Positions 16,908 to 27,153 are shown, numbered from the stretch's first letter. The stretch is 54,248 nucleotides of DNA from Actinomycetes bacterium (GCA_025463865.1 JAODBH010000148.1:1-54248), one strand, 5' to 3'. Translations and numbers: made by a program. The notes: generated from the sequence alone by a model not told the origin.

Positions 16908-16911
16908 ACCG

Positions 16912-16939
16912 CGCGGCCTGCACCGCCGCACCGGCCGCG
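16912..16939. terminator. Inverted repeat between convergent genes
   Basis: CGCGGCC and GGCCGCG arms with a 14-nt loop fill the 34-bp gap between the prenyl synthetase and the hydrolase stops. The position fits a bidirectional terminator; the stem is short. Confidence 0.4.
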
Positions 16940-16941
16940 TG

Positions 16942-17805
16942 TCAGGCGCTCGCGGCCTCGCCGGGCTCCCGCAGATCATCGTCGTCGACGGCCCAGGCGC
17001 CGTCGGGGTGGCGGAGCAGGAACTCGACGACGATCGCGTTGAACGCGTTGGGCGACTCGACCATCAACCCGTGGGCCGCGCCGCTGAGCAGGCAGAGCTC
17101 CGAGCCCGGGATCAGCTCCGCGAGCTCCTCGGCGTCGCCGACGGGCGTAAGGGCATCCTGGGACCCGGTGACGATGAGCGTCGGCACCCGGACGCCGCGC
17201 AGCTCGAAACGCTTCTCGTCCGGCTCGGCGAGGACCGCCTCCACTTGGGCGATGAACGGCTCGGGTGGGCTCGACAGCACGATGTGGGCGAGGACGTTGA
17301 GCCAGAGCCCGAACCGGCGCCGGAACCGCGGACCGATCATCCACCGCAGGGCATCGTCGGAGAGGGCGGACATGCCGTGCTCGCGCACCGCGTCGGCCCA
17401 CTCGGCGAGGAGCTCGCGCCGCCACGGGTGGTGCTGACACGCGGTGCACGCGAGCACGAGGCCGCGCACGCGCGCCGGGTGCTGCACCGCGAGGATCTGG
17501 GCGATGATCCCGCCCATCGACGCGCCGAGCACGTGCGCGCGCGCATGGCCCTCGGCGTCCATCACCGAGATCACGTCGCGCGCCATCTGGCTCAGGTCGT
17601 AGGGGCCGGGAGGCCGGCCCGACCGGCCGACCCCGCGGTTGTCGATCGCGTAGCAACGGAAGTGGCGGCCGAGCACCATGCGCTGGAGCGTCCAGCCGCG
17701 GGAGTCGAGACCGAGTCCCTGGATCAGCACGAGGGGCTCGCCGTCGCGACGGCCGAACGCGTCGTACGCGATCTTCACGCCGTCGGTTGCGATGGTCTCG
17801 GGCAC
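16942..17805 (-). CDS. Alpha/beta hydrolase fold protein
   Basis: About 287 residues. Oxyanion-hole region LVLIQGLGLDSRGW, an AIDNRGVGRSGRP segment, nucleophile elbow GASMGG (Ser), likely acid in VTGSQDALTP and His in LSGAAHGLMVESP: a complete Ser-Asp-His triad. It most resembles the 3-oxoadipate enol-lactonase/esterase branch, but the substrate is not predictable. The start is GTG 17805, 6 nt after TACGCT; an ATG six codons upstream overlaps the promoter. Convergent with the prenyl synthetase. Confidence 0.87.
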   Translation of the reverse strand: MPETIATDGVKIAYDAFGRRDGEPLVLIQGLGLDSRGWTLQRMVLGRHFRCYAIDNRGVGRSGRPPGPYDLSQMARDVISVMDAEGHARAHVLGASMGGIIAQILAVQHPARVRGLVLACTACQHHPWRRELLAEWADAVREHGMSALSDDALRWMIGPRFRRRFGLWLNVLAHIVLSSPPEPFIAQVEAVLAEPDEKRFELRGVRVPTLIVTGSQDALTPVGDAEELAELIPGSELCLLSGAAHGLMVESPNAFNAIVVEFLLRHPDGAWAVDDDDLREPGEAASA

Positions 17806-17811
17806 CGAATC

Positions 17812-17817
17812 AGCGTA
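17812..17817 (-). promoter_or_regulatory. -10 hexamer TACGCT of the alpha/beta hydrolase (leaderless)
   Basis: TACGCT on the minus strand ends 6 nt before GTG 17805. It lies 40 bp after the acyltransferase stop, so the hydrolase is probably a separate unit from the cofactor operon. Confidence 0.4.
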
Positions 17818-17856
17818 CGGCAAGCTGGAACGCGTTCTCGCTGCGGGGCGATCGAT

Positions 17857-18570
17857 TCAGGCGGTGGGAGCGGGTGCGTCGATGAGCGCCTGGACGCCGG
17901 CGCGGGCCAACTCCGCCAGCTCGGCCGCCGACAGCGGGTCGTCGAGCGCCACCTCGGCGTCGGGAACCACCGCTGGGCCGACGGTGACGTTCCAGCGGCC
18001 CAACCACGGAACGCCGAACGGGCCGGCCGGGCGCACGAGCACGGGGATGACCGGGAATCCGAGCGCAGCGACGATGAGGCTCACCGGTGGCTCGCCGGCC
18101 CCCGTGCGCAGCCAGGTGTTGCCGAGCGGGACCGCGACGAGGTGGCCGGCGCGCAGGACCGCGGCGAGGTCCTCGTGGTGGTAGCCGATGCCTCCGAGCC
18201 GGCGGGCCGCGTCGCCGAGCAGCGGAATCTCGGGCGCGCCGAGCACCCGGAGCCGTCGACCGACCGCCTCCCGCACCGCGACCGCGAGCACCACCGGTTC
18301 GACGACTCCGAGCCCGCGGTTCGACACGAGCACCGCGGGACCCGAGGCCGGCAGGAGCTCGGGGTGGGTGACGTGGGCACGGACGCCGAGTTGGACCAAC
18401 GGCGCGAGGAGGTCCTGGATCTGTGGGTCGCCACCGAACGGGTCGATGGGATAGAGGCCGTCGACGCGGTTCTTGACGGCCGAGGCGAGCGAGGCGCCGG
18501 AGCCGATGGTGTCGACGTCGTCGGGCTCGTCGGGCGGGCCCGGATCCTTGAACACCGGAACCCGGGTCAT
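17857..18570 (-). CDS. Acyltransferase-like protein (PlsC/LPLAT family, degenerate)
   Basis: 237 residues. It resembles the 1-acylglycerol-3-phosphate acyltransferase superfamily: VRAHVTHPELLPASGPAVLVSNRGLGVVEPVVLAVAV occupies the place of the usual NHxxxxD motif block, and VLRAGHLVAVPLGNTWLRTG fits the FPEGTR block. Neither is canonical: the NHxxxxD histidine is replaced (SNRGLGVVEP) and FPEGTR reads VPLGNTW, so catalysis is in doubt. ATG 18570 overlaps the upstream epimerase stop (ATGA). The epimerase + acyltransferase pair also occurs in mycobacteria (Rv0501/Rv0502, from memory), where the function is unproven. Last gene of the long cofactor operon. Confidence 0.7.
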   Translation of the reverse strand: MTRVPVFKDPGPPDEPDDVDTIGSGASLASAVKNRVDGLYPIDPFGGDPQIQDLLAPLVQLGVRAHVTHPELLPASGPAVLVSNRGLGVVEPVVLAVAVREAVGRRLRVLGAPEIPLLGDAARRLGGIGYHHEDLAAVLRAGHLVAVPLGNTWLRTGAGEPPVSLIVAALGFPVIPVLVRPAGPFGVPWLGRWNVTVGPAVVPDAEVALDDPLSAAELAELARAGVQALIDAPAPTA

Positions 18571-19529
18571 GCCGCGGCCTCGTTGCGACGGAGGGGGACG
18601 ATGACCGCCCACTCGAACAGGTCGACGCACACCTGCTGTGTGGGGCGCACGCCCGTGAGCCCGAGCACGTCGAGCGCCTTGGATCCGTCGGCGACCCGAC
18701 CGTGGCGCATCAGCTCGATCACGTGCGGCGGGACCGGCGCCCCCGCGAGCTCGGCCGCGTGGGTCGCCGCGGTCCAGCCGGGGCCGAAGACCGGGAACGG
18801 AATGCGGCCGCCGAGCCTCGTGGCCTGCCAGCTCGTGGCCGCGCCCGAACCGACGACGTTGAGGGGGCCGTCGATCCCGCGGCACAGCGCTTCGACGAAC
18901 GAGCGGGCCGAGTCCTCGAGCGAGAGCAGGGCGAACGGCGGGTCGGCGAACGCGGGGACCGGCACCACCGGGAGCCGGAGCAGCCGTCCCAACGGGCTCG
19001 GGACGTGGGATCCGACGACCGGCGCGTGGCGCAGCGCGGCCACCGGGATGTCGGCGCGCCGGCCGATGCCGGTGGCGACGACCTCGACGTCGAGGCACTC
19101 GCGGCCGTACGGGCTGGTGGGCGACGGCGGTGTGTTCTCGTCGGGCACCGACGGGCGGGGCCGACCGCGGCCGTAGACCTCGAGCCCGCTGCGCACCGCG
19201 ATCCGGTCGAGCTTGCCCGTGCGCGCGGCGGCACCCAGCGCGGCGATGGTGCACGCCTCCGTGCTCTCGCGCGCGGCACGCGGGCTCATGCGCGAGTGCG
19301 GTTCATAGACGCCGACGTGCGCGACCGCCGTGGGCGCGAAGTCGGTGACGAACGCGACCAGCTTCTCGCGGTTGCGCGGATCGATGCGCGCGAACTCGGC
19401 CCGTTGCATGCGCCGCCGGGGAGGGACGAAGTCGACGCCGACGATCTCGGTGACGTCTTCGCGCGCCTCGAGCAGCTGCGCCACGCGCGTGCCGATCTCG
19501 CCGCCCATGCCCGTCACCAGGACCCTCAC
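18567..19529 (-). CDS. NAD-dependent epimerase/dehydratase-like protein (extended SDR)
   Basis: 320 residues. The Rossmann motif VLVTGMGGEIGTRVAQLL lies at the N-terminus; AVAHVGVYEP, VRSGLEVYGRG and a C-terminal substrate domain follow, as in extended short-chain dehydrogenases (GalE/WcaG type). The active-site Tyr is recognisable in SPYGRECLDVE, but the catalytic Lys of YxxxK is Cys here (Y-G-R-E-C), so classical redox activity is doubtful. The GTG start has GAGGAG 6 nt upstream. It is coupled to the acyltransferase by ATGA and follows lysS by 10 bp. The mycobacterial relative is annotated GalE2 without firm function. Confidence 0.8.
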   Translation of the reverse strand: MRVLVTGMGGEIGTRVAQLLEAREDVTEIVGVDFVPPRRRMQRAEFARIDPRNREKLVAFVTDFAPTAVAHVGVYEPHSRMSPRAARESTEACTIAALGAAARTGKLDRIAVRSGLEVYGRGRPRPSVPDENTPPSPTSPYGRECLDVEVVATGIGRRADIPVAALRHAPVVGSHVPSPLGRLLRLPVVPVPAFADPPFALLSLEDSARSFVEALCRGIDGPLNVVGSGAATSWQATRLGGRIPFPVFGPGWTAATHAAELAGAPVPPHVIELMRHGRVADGSKALDVLGLTGVRPTQQVCVDLFEWAVIVPLRRNEAAA

Positions 19530-19539
19530 GGCGCGCTCC

Positions 19540-21047
<1,508 letters not shown>

Positions 21048-21051
<4 letters not shown>

Positions 21052-21812
21052 CGGTTGCGCTCGTAGACGATCCGAAGTCCGTGCAGCGTCAGCCACGGCT
21101 CGTGGTGCTTGATCGTGCGGGAGTACGGGATGAGAAGATCGGCGAGGCCGCCGGTGGCGATCACGGTCGACTCGCCCAGCTCGGCGACGAAGCGGTCGAC
21201 GAGCGCGTCGACCTGCCCACTGAAGCCGTAGACCGCGCCCGACTGGATGGACTCCATCGTCGACTTCCCGATGACGTTCTTCGGGGGGACCAGCTCCACG
21301 CGGCGCAGCGCGGCCGCGGCGCCGAACAAGGCGTCCATCGCGATCTCGATACCGGGGAAGATCGCGCCGCCGAGGTACTCGCCCTTCGCGCTGATCGCGT
21401 CGATCGTGTTGGCCGTGCCGAAGTCGACGACGACCGACGGGCCGCCGTAGAGGTCGTAGGCCCCGACCGCGTTGGCGATGCGGTCGGCACCGACCTCCTT
21501 CGGGTTGTCGTAGAGGATCGGCATGCCGGAGCGGACGCCGGGCTCGATGACCAGCGGCGCGAAGCCGAAGTAGCGCTCGACCATCTCGCGCAGCGCCGCC
21601 GTGACCCGCGGGACGCCTGACGCGATCGCGACACCGGTGATCGAGTCCTCGAACGAGAAGCCGTGGAAGCCGAGGAACTGCTGCACCACCAGCGCGAGCT
21701 CGTCGGAGGTGCGCTCGGCCACCGTCGCGATGCGCCAGTGGTCGGTGAGGACGGCGTCCGTGTAGAGGCCGATCACGGTCTGGGTGTTTCCGACGTCGAC
21801 GGCGAGCAGCAT
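21048..21812 (-). CDS. coaX: Type III pantothenate kinase
   Basis: 254 residues. It phosphorylates pantothenate, the first step of CoA synthesis. The ASKHA fold is shown by MLLAVDVGNTQTVIGLY (phosphate-1), the GADRIANAVGAYDLYGG region, VVDFGTANTIDAIS (phosphate-2) and VIATGGLADLL (adenosine). Type III kinases are not feedback-inhibited by CoA and usually need a monovalent cation. ATG 21812 lies 1 bp after the nadC stop and starts directly at the conserved strand. It belongs logically with panC and panD upstream in the same operon. Confidence 0.95.
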
Positions 21813-21813
21813 C

Positions 21814-22668
21814 TCAGGCCTTTCCTGCGAGCTCGAGGTCGAGCCCGATGTCGAACACCGGCGCGGAGTGCGTGAGCGCCCCCACCGCGATGTAGTCGGC
21901 CCCGGCCGCGACGTAGTCGGGGACGGACGCGAGCTCGACCCGGCCGGAGACCTCGACCGGCGCGGAGCCACCCAGGACCGCGATCGACTCCCGAACGAGA
22001 TCCGGTGACATGTTGTCGAGCAGCACGAGGTCGGGGGCGGCCAACTTCGCCTCCGCCACCTGCTCGAGCGAGTCGCACTCGACCTCGATCACCCGCCCCG
22101 GCCACCGCGCGCGGGAAAGCTCGACCGCGCGTCCCAGCGACGCGAACGCGAGGTGGTTGTCCTTGATGAGCACGGCGTCCGAGAGGCACTCGCGGTGGTT
22201 GGCGCCACCGCCCGCCCGGACCGCGGCCTTCTCGAGCGCCCGCAGACCCGGCAGTGTCTTGCGGGTGTCGCGGATGCGGGTGTGCTCCCCGGCGGCGTCG
22301 ACGAACGAACGGGTGAGCGTCGCGATGCCCGAACAGTGCCCCAGCAGGTTGAGCGCGGAGCGCTCGCCCGCGAGCACAGCGCGCAGCGGGCCGTCGATGC
22401 GGCCGATGCGCGCGCCCGCCTCGAGCCTGTCGCCGTCGGCGAACGCCCACACCAAGTCGACGCTCGGATCGAGCTGGGTGAAGACCTCGCTCGCGGCGAG
22501 CGTCCCCGCGAGCACTCCGGAGCGACGAGCGACGAACCAACCGCCACCGCCGGCGGACTCCGGGATCACCGCGAGCGACGTGAGGTCGCCCAGCACACCG
22601 AGGTCCTCGGTCAACGCGCGGGAGACGACGTCCCGGACGGTGGTGACGGGCGGATCGAAGTCGCTCAT
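21814..22668 (-). CDS. nadC: Nicotinate-nucleotide pyrophosphorylase (quinolinate phosphoribosyltransferase)
   Basis: 284 residues. It converts quinolinate and PRPP to nicotinate mononucleotide in de novo NAD synthesis. N-terminal ALTEDLGVLGDLTSLAVIP, the central RSALNLLGHCSGIATLTRSFVDAAG and the active-site block IRDTRKTLPGLRALEKAAVRAGGGANHRECLSDAVLIKDNHL are all canonical; IEVECDSLEQ and the C-terminal VEVSGRV...VGALTHS complete the barrel. The ATG overlaps the nadB stop (ATGA). nadA, which makes the substrate, is not in the window, unlike the common nadABC cluster. Confidence 0.95.
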   Translation of the reverse strand: MSDFDPPVTTVRDVVSRALTEDLGVLGDLTSLAVIPESAGGGGWFVARRSGVLAGTLAASEVFTQLDPSVDLVWAFADGDRLEAGARIGRIDGPLRAVLAGERSALNLLGHCSGIATLTRSFVDAAGEHTRIRDTRKTLPGLRALEKAAVRAGGGANHRECLSDAVLIKDNHLAFASLGRAVELSRARWPGRVIEVECDSLEQVAEAKLAAPDLVLLDNMSPDLVRESIAVLGGSAPVEVSGRVELASVPDYVAAGADYIAVGALTHSAPVFDIGLDLELAGKA

Positions 22669-24314
22669 GCGCTGGCCCCCGCGGTGCTCGGAAGCTCCTC
22701 GATCGAGGGCAGCGGCACCAGCTCCGGGGCACCCGCGCCCGAGCGCACGAAGCGGCCGAGGAACCGGTCGGAGCGCTCAGGGAAGTCGAGCCGGGTGTGG
22801 GTGCCTCGCGACTCCTCGCGTCGCGTCGCCGCGTCGACCAGGATCGACGCGACCGCGACGAGGTTGCGAAGCTCCATCGCGTCGGGTGCGCTCGACGCCA
22901 ACGCAGCGGACCGGTCCCGCAGACCGACGAGCTCGGCCGACGCGGCAGCGAGGCTCGACGCTTCGCGCAGCACTCCGGCCCGCAGGGTCATCTCGTGCTG
23001 GAGCTCCGCCCGCAGCTCGGCGGGGGACGCGTCGGCCGCCGCGGCCGCAGGGTCGGGAACCACCGACACCGGTGGCGCCGGGGGCCGGATCGTGAGGTCG
23101 ACCCCACGGAGCACTCCGCTCTCGCCGGGTCCGTCACGGCCGTCGACGATGGCCTCGATGGCGCGCGGTCCGAAGACCATGCCGTCGAGCAGCGAGTTCG
23201 AGGCGAGCCGGTTGGCGCCGTGGACGCCCGAGCAGGCCGCCTCCCCGCACGCCCAGAGGCCCGGGAGGGTGGTCGCGCCGTGGAGATCGGCACAGACACC
23301 ACCCGAGAGGTAGTGGGCGGCGGGCGCGACGGGGAGCCAGTCGGTCTCGGGGTCGAGGCCCACCGCTTGCGATGCACGCCAGATCGTGGGGAAGCGGGCC
23401 GCGAAGCCCGAGATCGCGGTGGCGTCGAGCCACAGATGGTCGACGCCGCGCTCGCGGAGCCGCCGCGTGATGGCGCGCGCCACGACGTCGCGCGGTGCGA
23501 GGTCGCCGAGTGGATGCTCGCCGACCATGAACGCGACGCCGTGCTCGTCGCGCAGGATCGCGCCCTCGCCCCGGAGCGCCTCGGACAAGAGGGGCCGCGG
23601 CATCGACGGGTGATGGAGCGCGGTCGGGTGGAACTGCATGAACTCGATGTCGGCCACGGCGGCGCCCGCGCGCCACGCCATCGCGATGCCGTCGCCCGTG
23701 GAGAGCGCGGGATTGGTGGTGACCTCGAAGATCTGCCCCACGCCGCCCGTGGCGAGCACCGTGTGCCGGGCCCGGACCTCGCGCACCTCGCCCGCGGGTC
23801 CGACCGCGCGGACGCCGGCACAGCGCCCGCCCTCCACGATGAGCTCGGTGGAGAACCAGCCTTCCCAGATCTCGGCCGCGGTGGCGCGGACCGCGGCCAC
23901 GAGGGCGCGCTCGATCTCGGCACCCGTGGCGTCGCCGCCCGCGTGGACGACCCGCGCGAGCGAGTGGCCGCCTTCGCGTGCCAGCGCGAGCACCGCGGCC
24001 TCGCCGTCGCCGGTGACGTCGAACACCGCGCCGAGCGCGATCAGGTTGCGCACCCGCTCGGGGCCTTCGGTGACCAGGATCCGGACCGCGTCGACGTCGC
24101 AGAGGCCGGCACCCGCGGTGAGCGTGTCGGCGAGGTGCAACGTCGGCGAGTCGGGGGCCTCGAGCGCGGCTGCGACGCCGCCCTGGGCGTACCAGGTGGC
24201 GGAGTCGGGCAGTTCGCCCTTCGTCATCACGACCGCGGACAGGCCCGCGCCCGCGGCGTGGACGGCGGCCGAGAGGCCGGCGACACCGGAGCCGAGCACG
24301 AGGACGTCGGTCAC
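22665..24314 (-). CDS. nadB: L-aspartate oxidase
   Basis: 549 residues. FAD-dependent enzyme oxidising L-aspartate to iminoaspartate for quinolinate synthesis. Dinucleotide-binding DVLVLGSGVAGLSAAVHAA at the N-terminus, the flavin-proximal TWYAQGGVAAAL and TLTAGAGLCD, VLATGGVGQIFEVTTNP, the substrate-loop HPTALHHPSMPRPLLSEALRGEGA, GARGVH-like CGEAACSGVHGANRLASNSLLD, and the C-terminal helical domain. It is the L-aspartate oxidase type rather than succinate dehydrogenase by the STWYAQGG pattern. Start GTG 24314; a 91-bp gap separates it from panD, so an internal promoter is possible. Coupled to nadC. Confidence 0.95.
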   Translation of the reverse strand: MTDVLVLGSGVAGLSAAVHAAGAGLSAVVMTKGELPDSATWYAQGGVAAALEAPDSPTLHLADTLTAGAGLCDVDAVRILVTEGPERVRNLIALGAVFDVTGDGEAAVLALAREGGHSLARVVHAGGDATGAEIERALVAAVRATAAEIWEGWFSTELIVEGGRCAGVRAVGPAGEVREVRARHTVLATGGVGQIFEVTTNPALSTGDGIAMAWRAGAAVADIEFMQFHPTALHHPSMPRPLLSEALRGEGAILRDEHGVAFMVGEHPLGDLAPRDVVARAITRRLRERGVDHLWLDATAISGFAARFPTIWRASQAVGLDPETDWLPVAPAAHYLSGGVCADLHGATTLPGLWACGEAACSGVHGANRLASNSLLDGMVFGPRAIEAIVDGRDGPGESGVLRGVDLTIRPPAPPVSVVPDPAAAAADASPAELRAELQHEMTLRAGVLREASSLAAASAELVGLRDRSAALASSAPDAMELRNLVAVASILVDAATRREESRGTHTRLDFPERSDRFLGRFVRSGAGAPELVPLPSIEELPSTAGASA

Positions 24315-24405
24315 GGGCGCGTCCCGCGCTGCGGGGACCTCGCTGCAGTCGTCGATCCAGCCACGGCTTCCTGACCTCTTCCGTACGTGATGCGGGGGAC
24401 CGAAC

Positions 24406-24786
24406 CTACTGCCCGGTCAGTCCGCGGAGCTCGACGTCGAGCGGATCGTGGACCCGGTTGTCGGCGTCGACGTGCACGACCTTCGGGACGAAGCCCTCGA
24501 GCTCCGCCTCTTCGTAGTCGGCGTAGGTGATGACGATCACCTTGTCACCGGTGTGCACGAGCCGGGCCGCGGCGCCGTTGAGGATCACGTCACCGGGGCC
24601 GCCGGTGATGGCGTAGGTCTCGAACCGGGCGCCGTTGTCGATGTCGAGCACGTGCACCTGCTCGTGCTCGCGGATGTCGGCCAGCGCCATCAGCTCGGGA
24701 TCGAGCGTGATCGACCCGATGTAGTTGAGATCGGCACCCTTGACCGTGGCGCGGTGGATCTTGCTCTTCATCATCCGGCGGCGCAT
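24406..24786 (-). CDS. panD: Aspartate 1-decarboxylase precursor
   Basis: 126-residue pyruvoyl enzyme making beta-alanine from aspartate for pantothenate. MMKSKIHRATVKGADLNYIGSITLD contains the self-cleavage site Gly24-Ser25 (numbering identical to E. coli), which yields the pyruvoyl group; the active-site Lys (KIHR), Tyr (NYIGS) and the C-terminal INGAA-equivalent LNGAAARLVHTGDKVIVITYADY are present. Its ATG lies inside the end of panC (16-bp overlap), so translation is probably coupled. It draws on the same aspartate pool as NadB, encoded next. Confidence 0.96.
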   Translation of the reverse strand: MRRRMMKSKIHRATVKGADLNYIGSITLDPELMALADIREHEQVHVLDIDNGARFETYAITGGPGDVILNGAAARLVHTGDKVIVITYADYEEAELEGFVPKVVHVDADNRVHDPLDVELRGLTGQ

Positions 24787-25742
24787 GGGGTCTCGCTTTC
24801 GCTGGGAAGTGGATCCGGGAGGCTCCCGGACGGAACGGAGACGGTGCCGATGGTCGAAGCGGCGATCCCACGATCGACGTGGGCGGTGCCGTCGGGGCGG
24901 AACGTGACGCCGACGTTGTCGATGAGGCGGGCCTTGCCGACCTGGGCCGCCAACGCGATGAGCACCGGGCCGGTGATCGTGCCGACCGGCTCGAGGTCGA
25001 CGGCGTCACCTACCTCGACGTACTCGAGCCCGACCCGGTCGACCTCGCCGATCGCCGACCGGATGCCCGCACGGAGCGTGGCCGCGTCGCGCTCGCCTGC
25101 CTCGACGGCGTCGGCGGCTGCACCCAGGGCGCGGGACAGGACCCGGGCCGCAGTGCGGTCCTCGGCGTCGAGGTACGCGTTGCGGCTCGACATCGCGACC
25201 CCGTCCGCCTCGCGGACCAACGGGCAGCCGACGACCTCGACCGGGAGGTTGAGGTCGCGTGCCATCCGGGTGACGACCGCGAGCTGCTGCGCGTCCTTGC
25301 GGCCGAAGTAGGCGCGGCTCGGGCCGACGATCGCGAACAGCTTGGCGACGACCGTGGTGACGCCGTCGAAGTGGGTGGGCCGCGCGGCTCCGCACAGGCC
25401 GTCGGTGAGCCCGTCGACGTGGACGGTCGTGCGGGGCGGGTCCGGGTACATCTCGGTCACGCCGGGCACGAAGAGCACCGCGACGCCCTCCGACTCCGCG
25501 ACCTCGGCGTCGTGGTCGAGGTCGCGGGGGTACGCGGCGAGGTCCTCGTTCGGCCCGAACTGCAGTGGGTTGACGAAGATGGTCACCACCACGAAGTCGT
25601 CGGCCCGGCCCGCGGCCTGCATGAGCGACCGGTGCCCCTCGTGGAGGAAGCCCATCGTGGGGACGAGGCCCACGCTGAGCCCGGCCCGACGCGCGCCGTC
25701 GCACGCGGCGCGCAGCTCCTCGACCTTCGTGACGGTCCTCAC
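24771..25742 (-). CDS. panC: Pantothenate synthetase (pantoate-beta-alanine ligase)
   Basis: 323 residues. It condenses pantoate and beta-alanine with ATP. HIGH-type nucleotidyl-transferase motifs: VGLVPTMGFLHEGHRSLM (with HxGH), VTIFVNPLQFGPNEDLAAYPRD, YFGRKDAQQLAVV and VVGCPLVREADGVAMSSRNAYLDAE (KMSKS-like region). The last 25 or so residues (from IGTVSVPSG) are a proline/serine tail beyond the usual C-terminus that overlaps the panD start. The GTG start overlaps the DUF2520 gene stop (GTGA). Typical actinobacterial panC-panD order. Confidence 0.95.
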   Translation of the reverse strand: MRTVTKVEELRAACDGARRAGLSVGLVPTMGFLHEGHRSLMQAAGRADDFVVVTIFVNPLQFGPNEDLAAYPRDLDHDAEVAESEGVAVLFVPGVTEMYPDPPRTTVHVDGLTDGLCGAARPTHFDGVTTVVAKLFAIVGPSRAYFGRKDAQQLAVVTRMARDLNLPVEVVGCPLVREADGVAMSSRNAYLDAEDRTAARVLSRALGAAADAVEAGERDAATLRAGIRSAIGEVDRVGLEYVEVGDAVDLEPVGTITGPVLIALAAQVGKARLIDNVGVTFRPDGTAHVDRGIAASTIGTVSVPSGSLPDPLPSESETPCAAG

Positions 25743-26614
25743 CGCGGCACCTCGGCGGTGGGGCCGTCGAGCCCGGCGAAGGGCTCGGCGAGGACGGCGT
25801 CGAGCGCGGGATCGTCCCGACCCGCGAGCCGGGCCGCCTCACGGGCGAGGGTCCGGTAGGTGGCGCGCTCGGCCGCGGGCAGCGCGTCGAGGTGGGCCTG
25901 GACCGTGCGCACGTCCCCACGGGAGACGGGGCCGGTGAGCGCGTCGCGTGGACCGAGCGCGGCGGTGTTCTCCACGGCCGAGCGGACGAGCGGCAGGAAG
26001 GCCTCGAACGGTATGCCGAGGTCGTCGGCGAGGCGTTGGACCTGGGCCAGCAACGCGACCAGATGGTTGGCCGCGATCGCGGCGGTGCCGTGGTACCGGG
26101 CCCGATCGGCGTCGGCGACGGTGAAGGCGTGCATCTCGAGCTGCGTGGCGAGCTCGTGGACCTGCGGGTCGCCCGATACCGCGCACCACGCCCCGGGCAG
26201 CCGGTCGAGGCCGGTGACGACCGACGGGATCGAGACCAGCGGGTGCAACGCTCCGAAGCGGAGGTCGCGACGCTCGTCGCGCAGGGGGTCGAAGGCGTCG
26301 AGGCCGAACGCCCCGGCCAGGTGGATCATCAGCGTCCCGGGATCCGCGTGGGCGCCGACCTGCCTGGCCGCGGCGGCGACCGCGACGTCGGGGGTGGCGA
26401 CGATCACGAGGTCGACGCCGGCCGCGGCCTCGTCGACCCCGGTCGGGCGCGCGTCCAACACCGCGGCCGTCTGCACGACGGAAGGCGAGCCGGGATGGCG
26501 GCCCGCCACTGCGCGCACGATCCAGCCGCGCTCGGCCAGGGCCAGACCGATGGTGGTACCCGCCCGGCCCGCGCCCACCAGGGCCAGCGTGCCGACGGCG
26601 TCGGAATCGTCCAC
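25739..26614 (-). CDS. Rossmann-fold DUF2520 protein, candidate ketopantoate reductase
   Basis: 291 residues. N-terminal NAD(P)-binding motif LALVGAGRAGTTIGLALAERG, then VDLVIVATPDVAVAAAA (6PGDH/ProC-like), GALHPLVSIPS and a C-terminal helical DUF2520 domain (ANHLVALLAQVQRLADDLGIP). The family sits directly before panC in many actinobacteria (Rv3603c in M. tuberculosis, from memory). No panE is seen in the window; a role as the ketopantoate reductase of the pathway is plausible from fold and position but is inference. Coupled to panC by a GTGA overlap; 42 bp after folK. Confidence 0.85.
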   Translation of the reverse strand: MDDSDAVGTLALVGAGRAGTTIGLALAERGWIVRAVAGRHPGSPSVVQTAAVLDARPTGVDEAAAGVDLVIVATPDVAVAAAARQVGAHADPGTLMIHLAGAFGLDAFDPLRDERRDLRFGALHPLVSIPSVVTGLDRLPGAWCAVSGDPQVHELATQLEMHAFTVADADRARYHGTAAIAANHLVALLAQVQRLADDLGIPFEAFLPLVRSAVENTAALGPRDALTGPVSRGDVRTVQAHLDALPAAERATYRTLAREAARLAGRDDPALDAVLAEPFAGLDGPTAEVPR

Positions 26615-26656
26615 GTGCGGGGCCTCTCCGTTCCAGTCCCTCTCGGGTACCGGTCT

Positions 26657-27142
26657 TCAGGCTCGGGGAACCGCCAAGCGTACCCCGACGAGGCGCACGT
26701 CCGTCCACGGGCCGGCCTCGGCTGGGACCAGCTCCGGGGCGAGATCGGCGAGCGGCGCGAGCACGAATCCCCGCTCGGACATGCGCGGGTGCGGGACCGT
26801 CAGCTCGGACGTGTCGTGACGCTCGTCGCCCACGAGCAGGACGTCGATATCGAGCGTGCGGGGGCCCCACCGTTCCTTGCGCACCCGCTCGCCCTCGGCC
26901 TCGATGGCGTTGGCCACCGCGAGGAGCTCACGGGCACTGAGCGTCGTCTCGACCTCGGCCACCGCGTTCAGGTAGTCGGGCTGCTCGGGACCCCCTACGG
27001 GCGCGGTCTCGTAGACGGGTGAGACCGCCACGAGCTCGACCCCGGGACTCGCCGCCAGGCCATCGACAGCCAGCTGGAGGTAGCCGAGGCGGTCGCCGAG
27101 GTTCGACCCCAGGCCGAGGAACGCACGGCGGGAGGCATGCAC
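26657..27142 (-). CDS. folK: 2-amino-4-hydroxy-6-hydroxymethyldihydropteridine pyrophosphokinase
   Basis: 161 residues. It transfers pyrophosphate from ATP to 6-hydroxymethyl-dihydropterin, the step after FolB and before FolP. RAFLGLGSNLGDRLGYLQ is the N-terminal signature, PVYETAPVGGPEQPDYLNAV the pterin region and RWGPRTLDIDVLLVGDE the HPPK signature with the two metal-binding Asp. The start is GTG 27142, 11 bp after the folB stop; an ATG 4 nt downstream is out of frame. The frame is open far upstream but not coding. Second gene of the cofactor operon. Confidence 0.94.
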   Translation of the reverse strand: MHASRRAFLGLGSNLGDRLGYLQLAVDGLAASPGVELVAVSPVYETAPVGGPEQPDYLNAVAEVETTLSARELLAVANAIEAEGERVRKERWGPRTLDIDVLLVGDERHDTSELTVPHPRMSERGFVLAPLADLAPELVPAEAGPWTDVRLVGVRLAVPRA

Positions 27143-27153
27143 GGGCGGGCCGA

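Noticed and set aside
16939-19176. 745-codon plus-strand frame opposite the hydrolase, acyltransferase and epimerase
   Set aside because: Same antisense effect; crosses gene boundaries and shows no recognisable motif.
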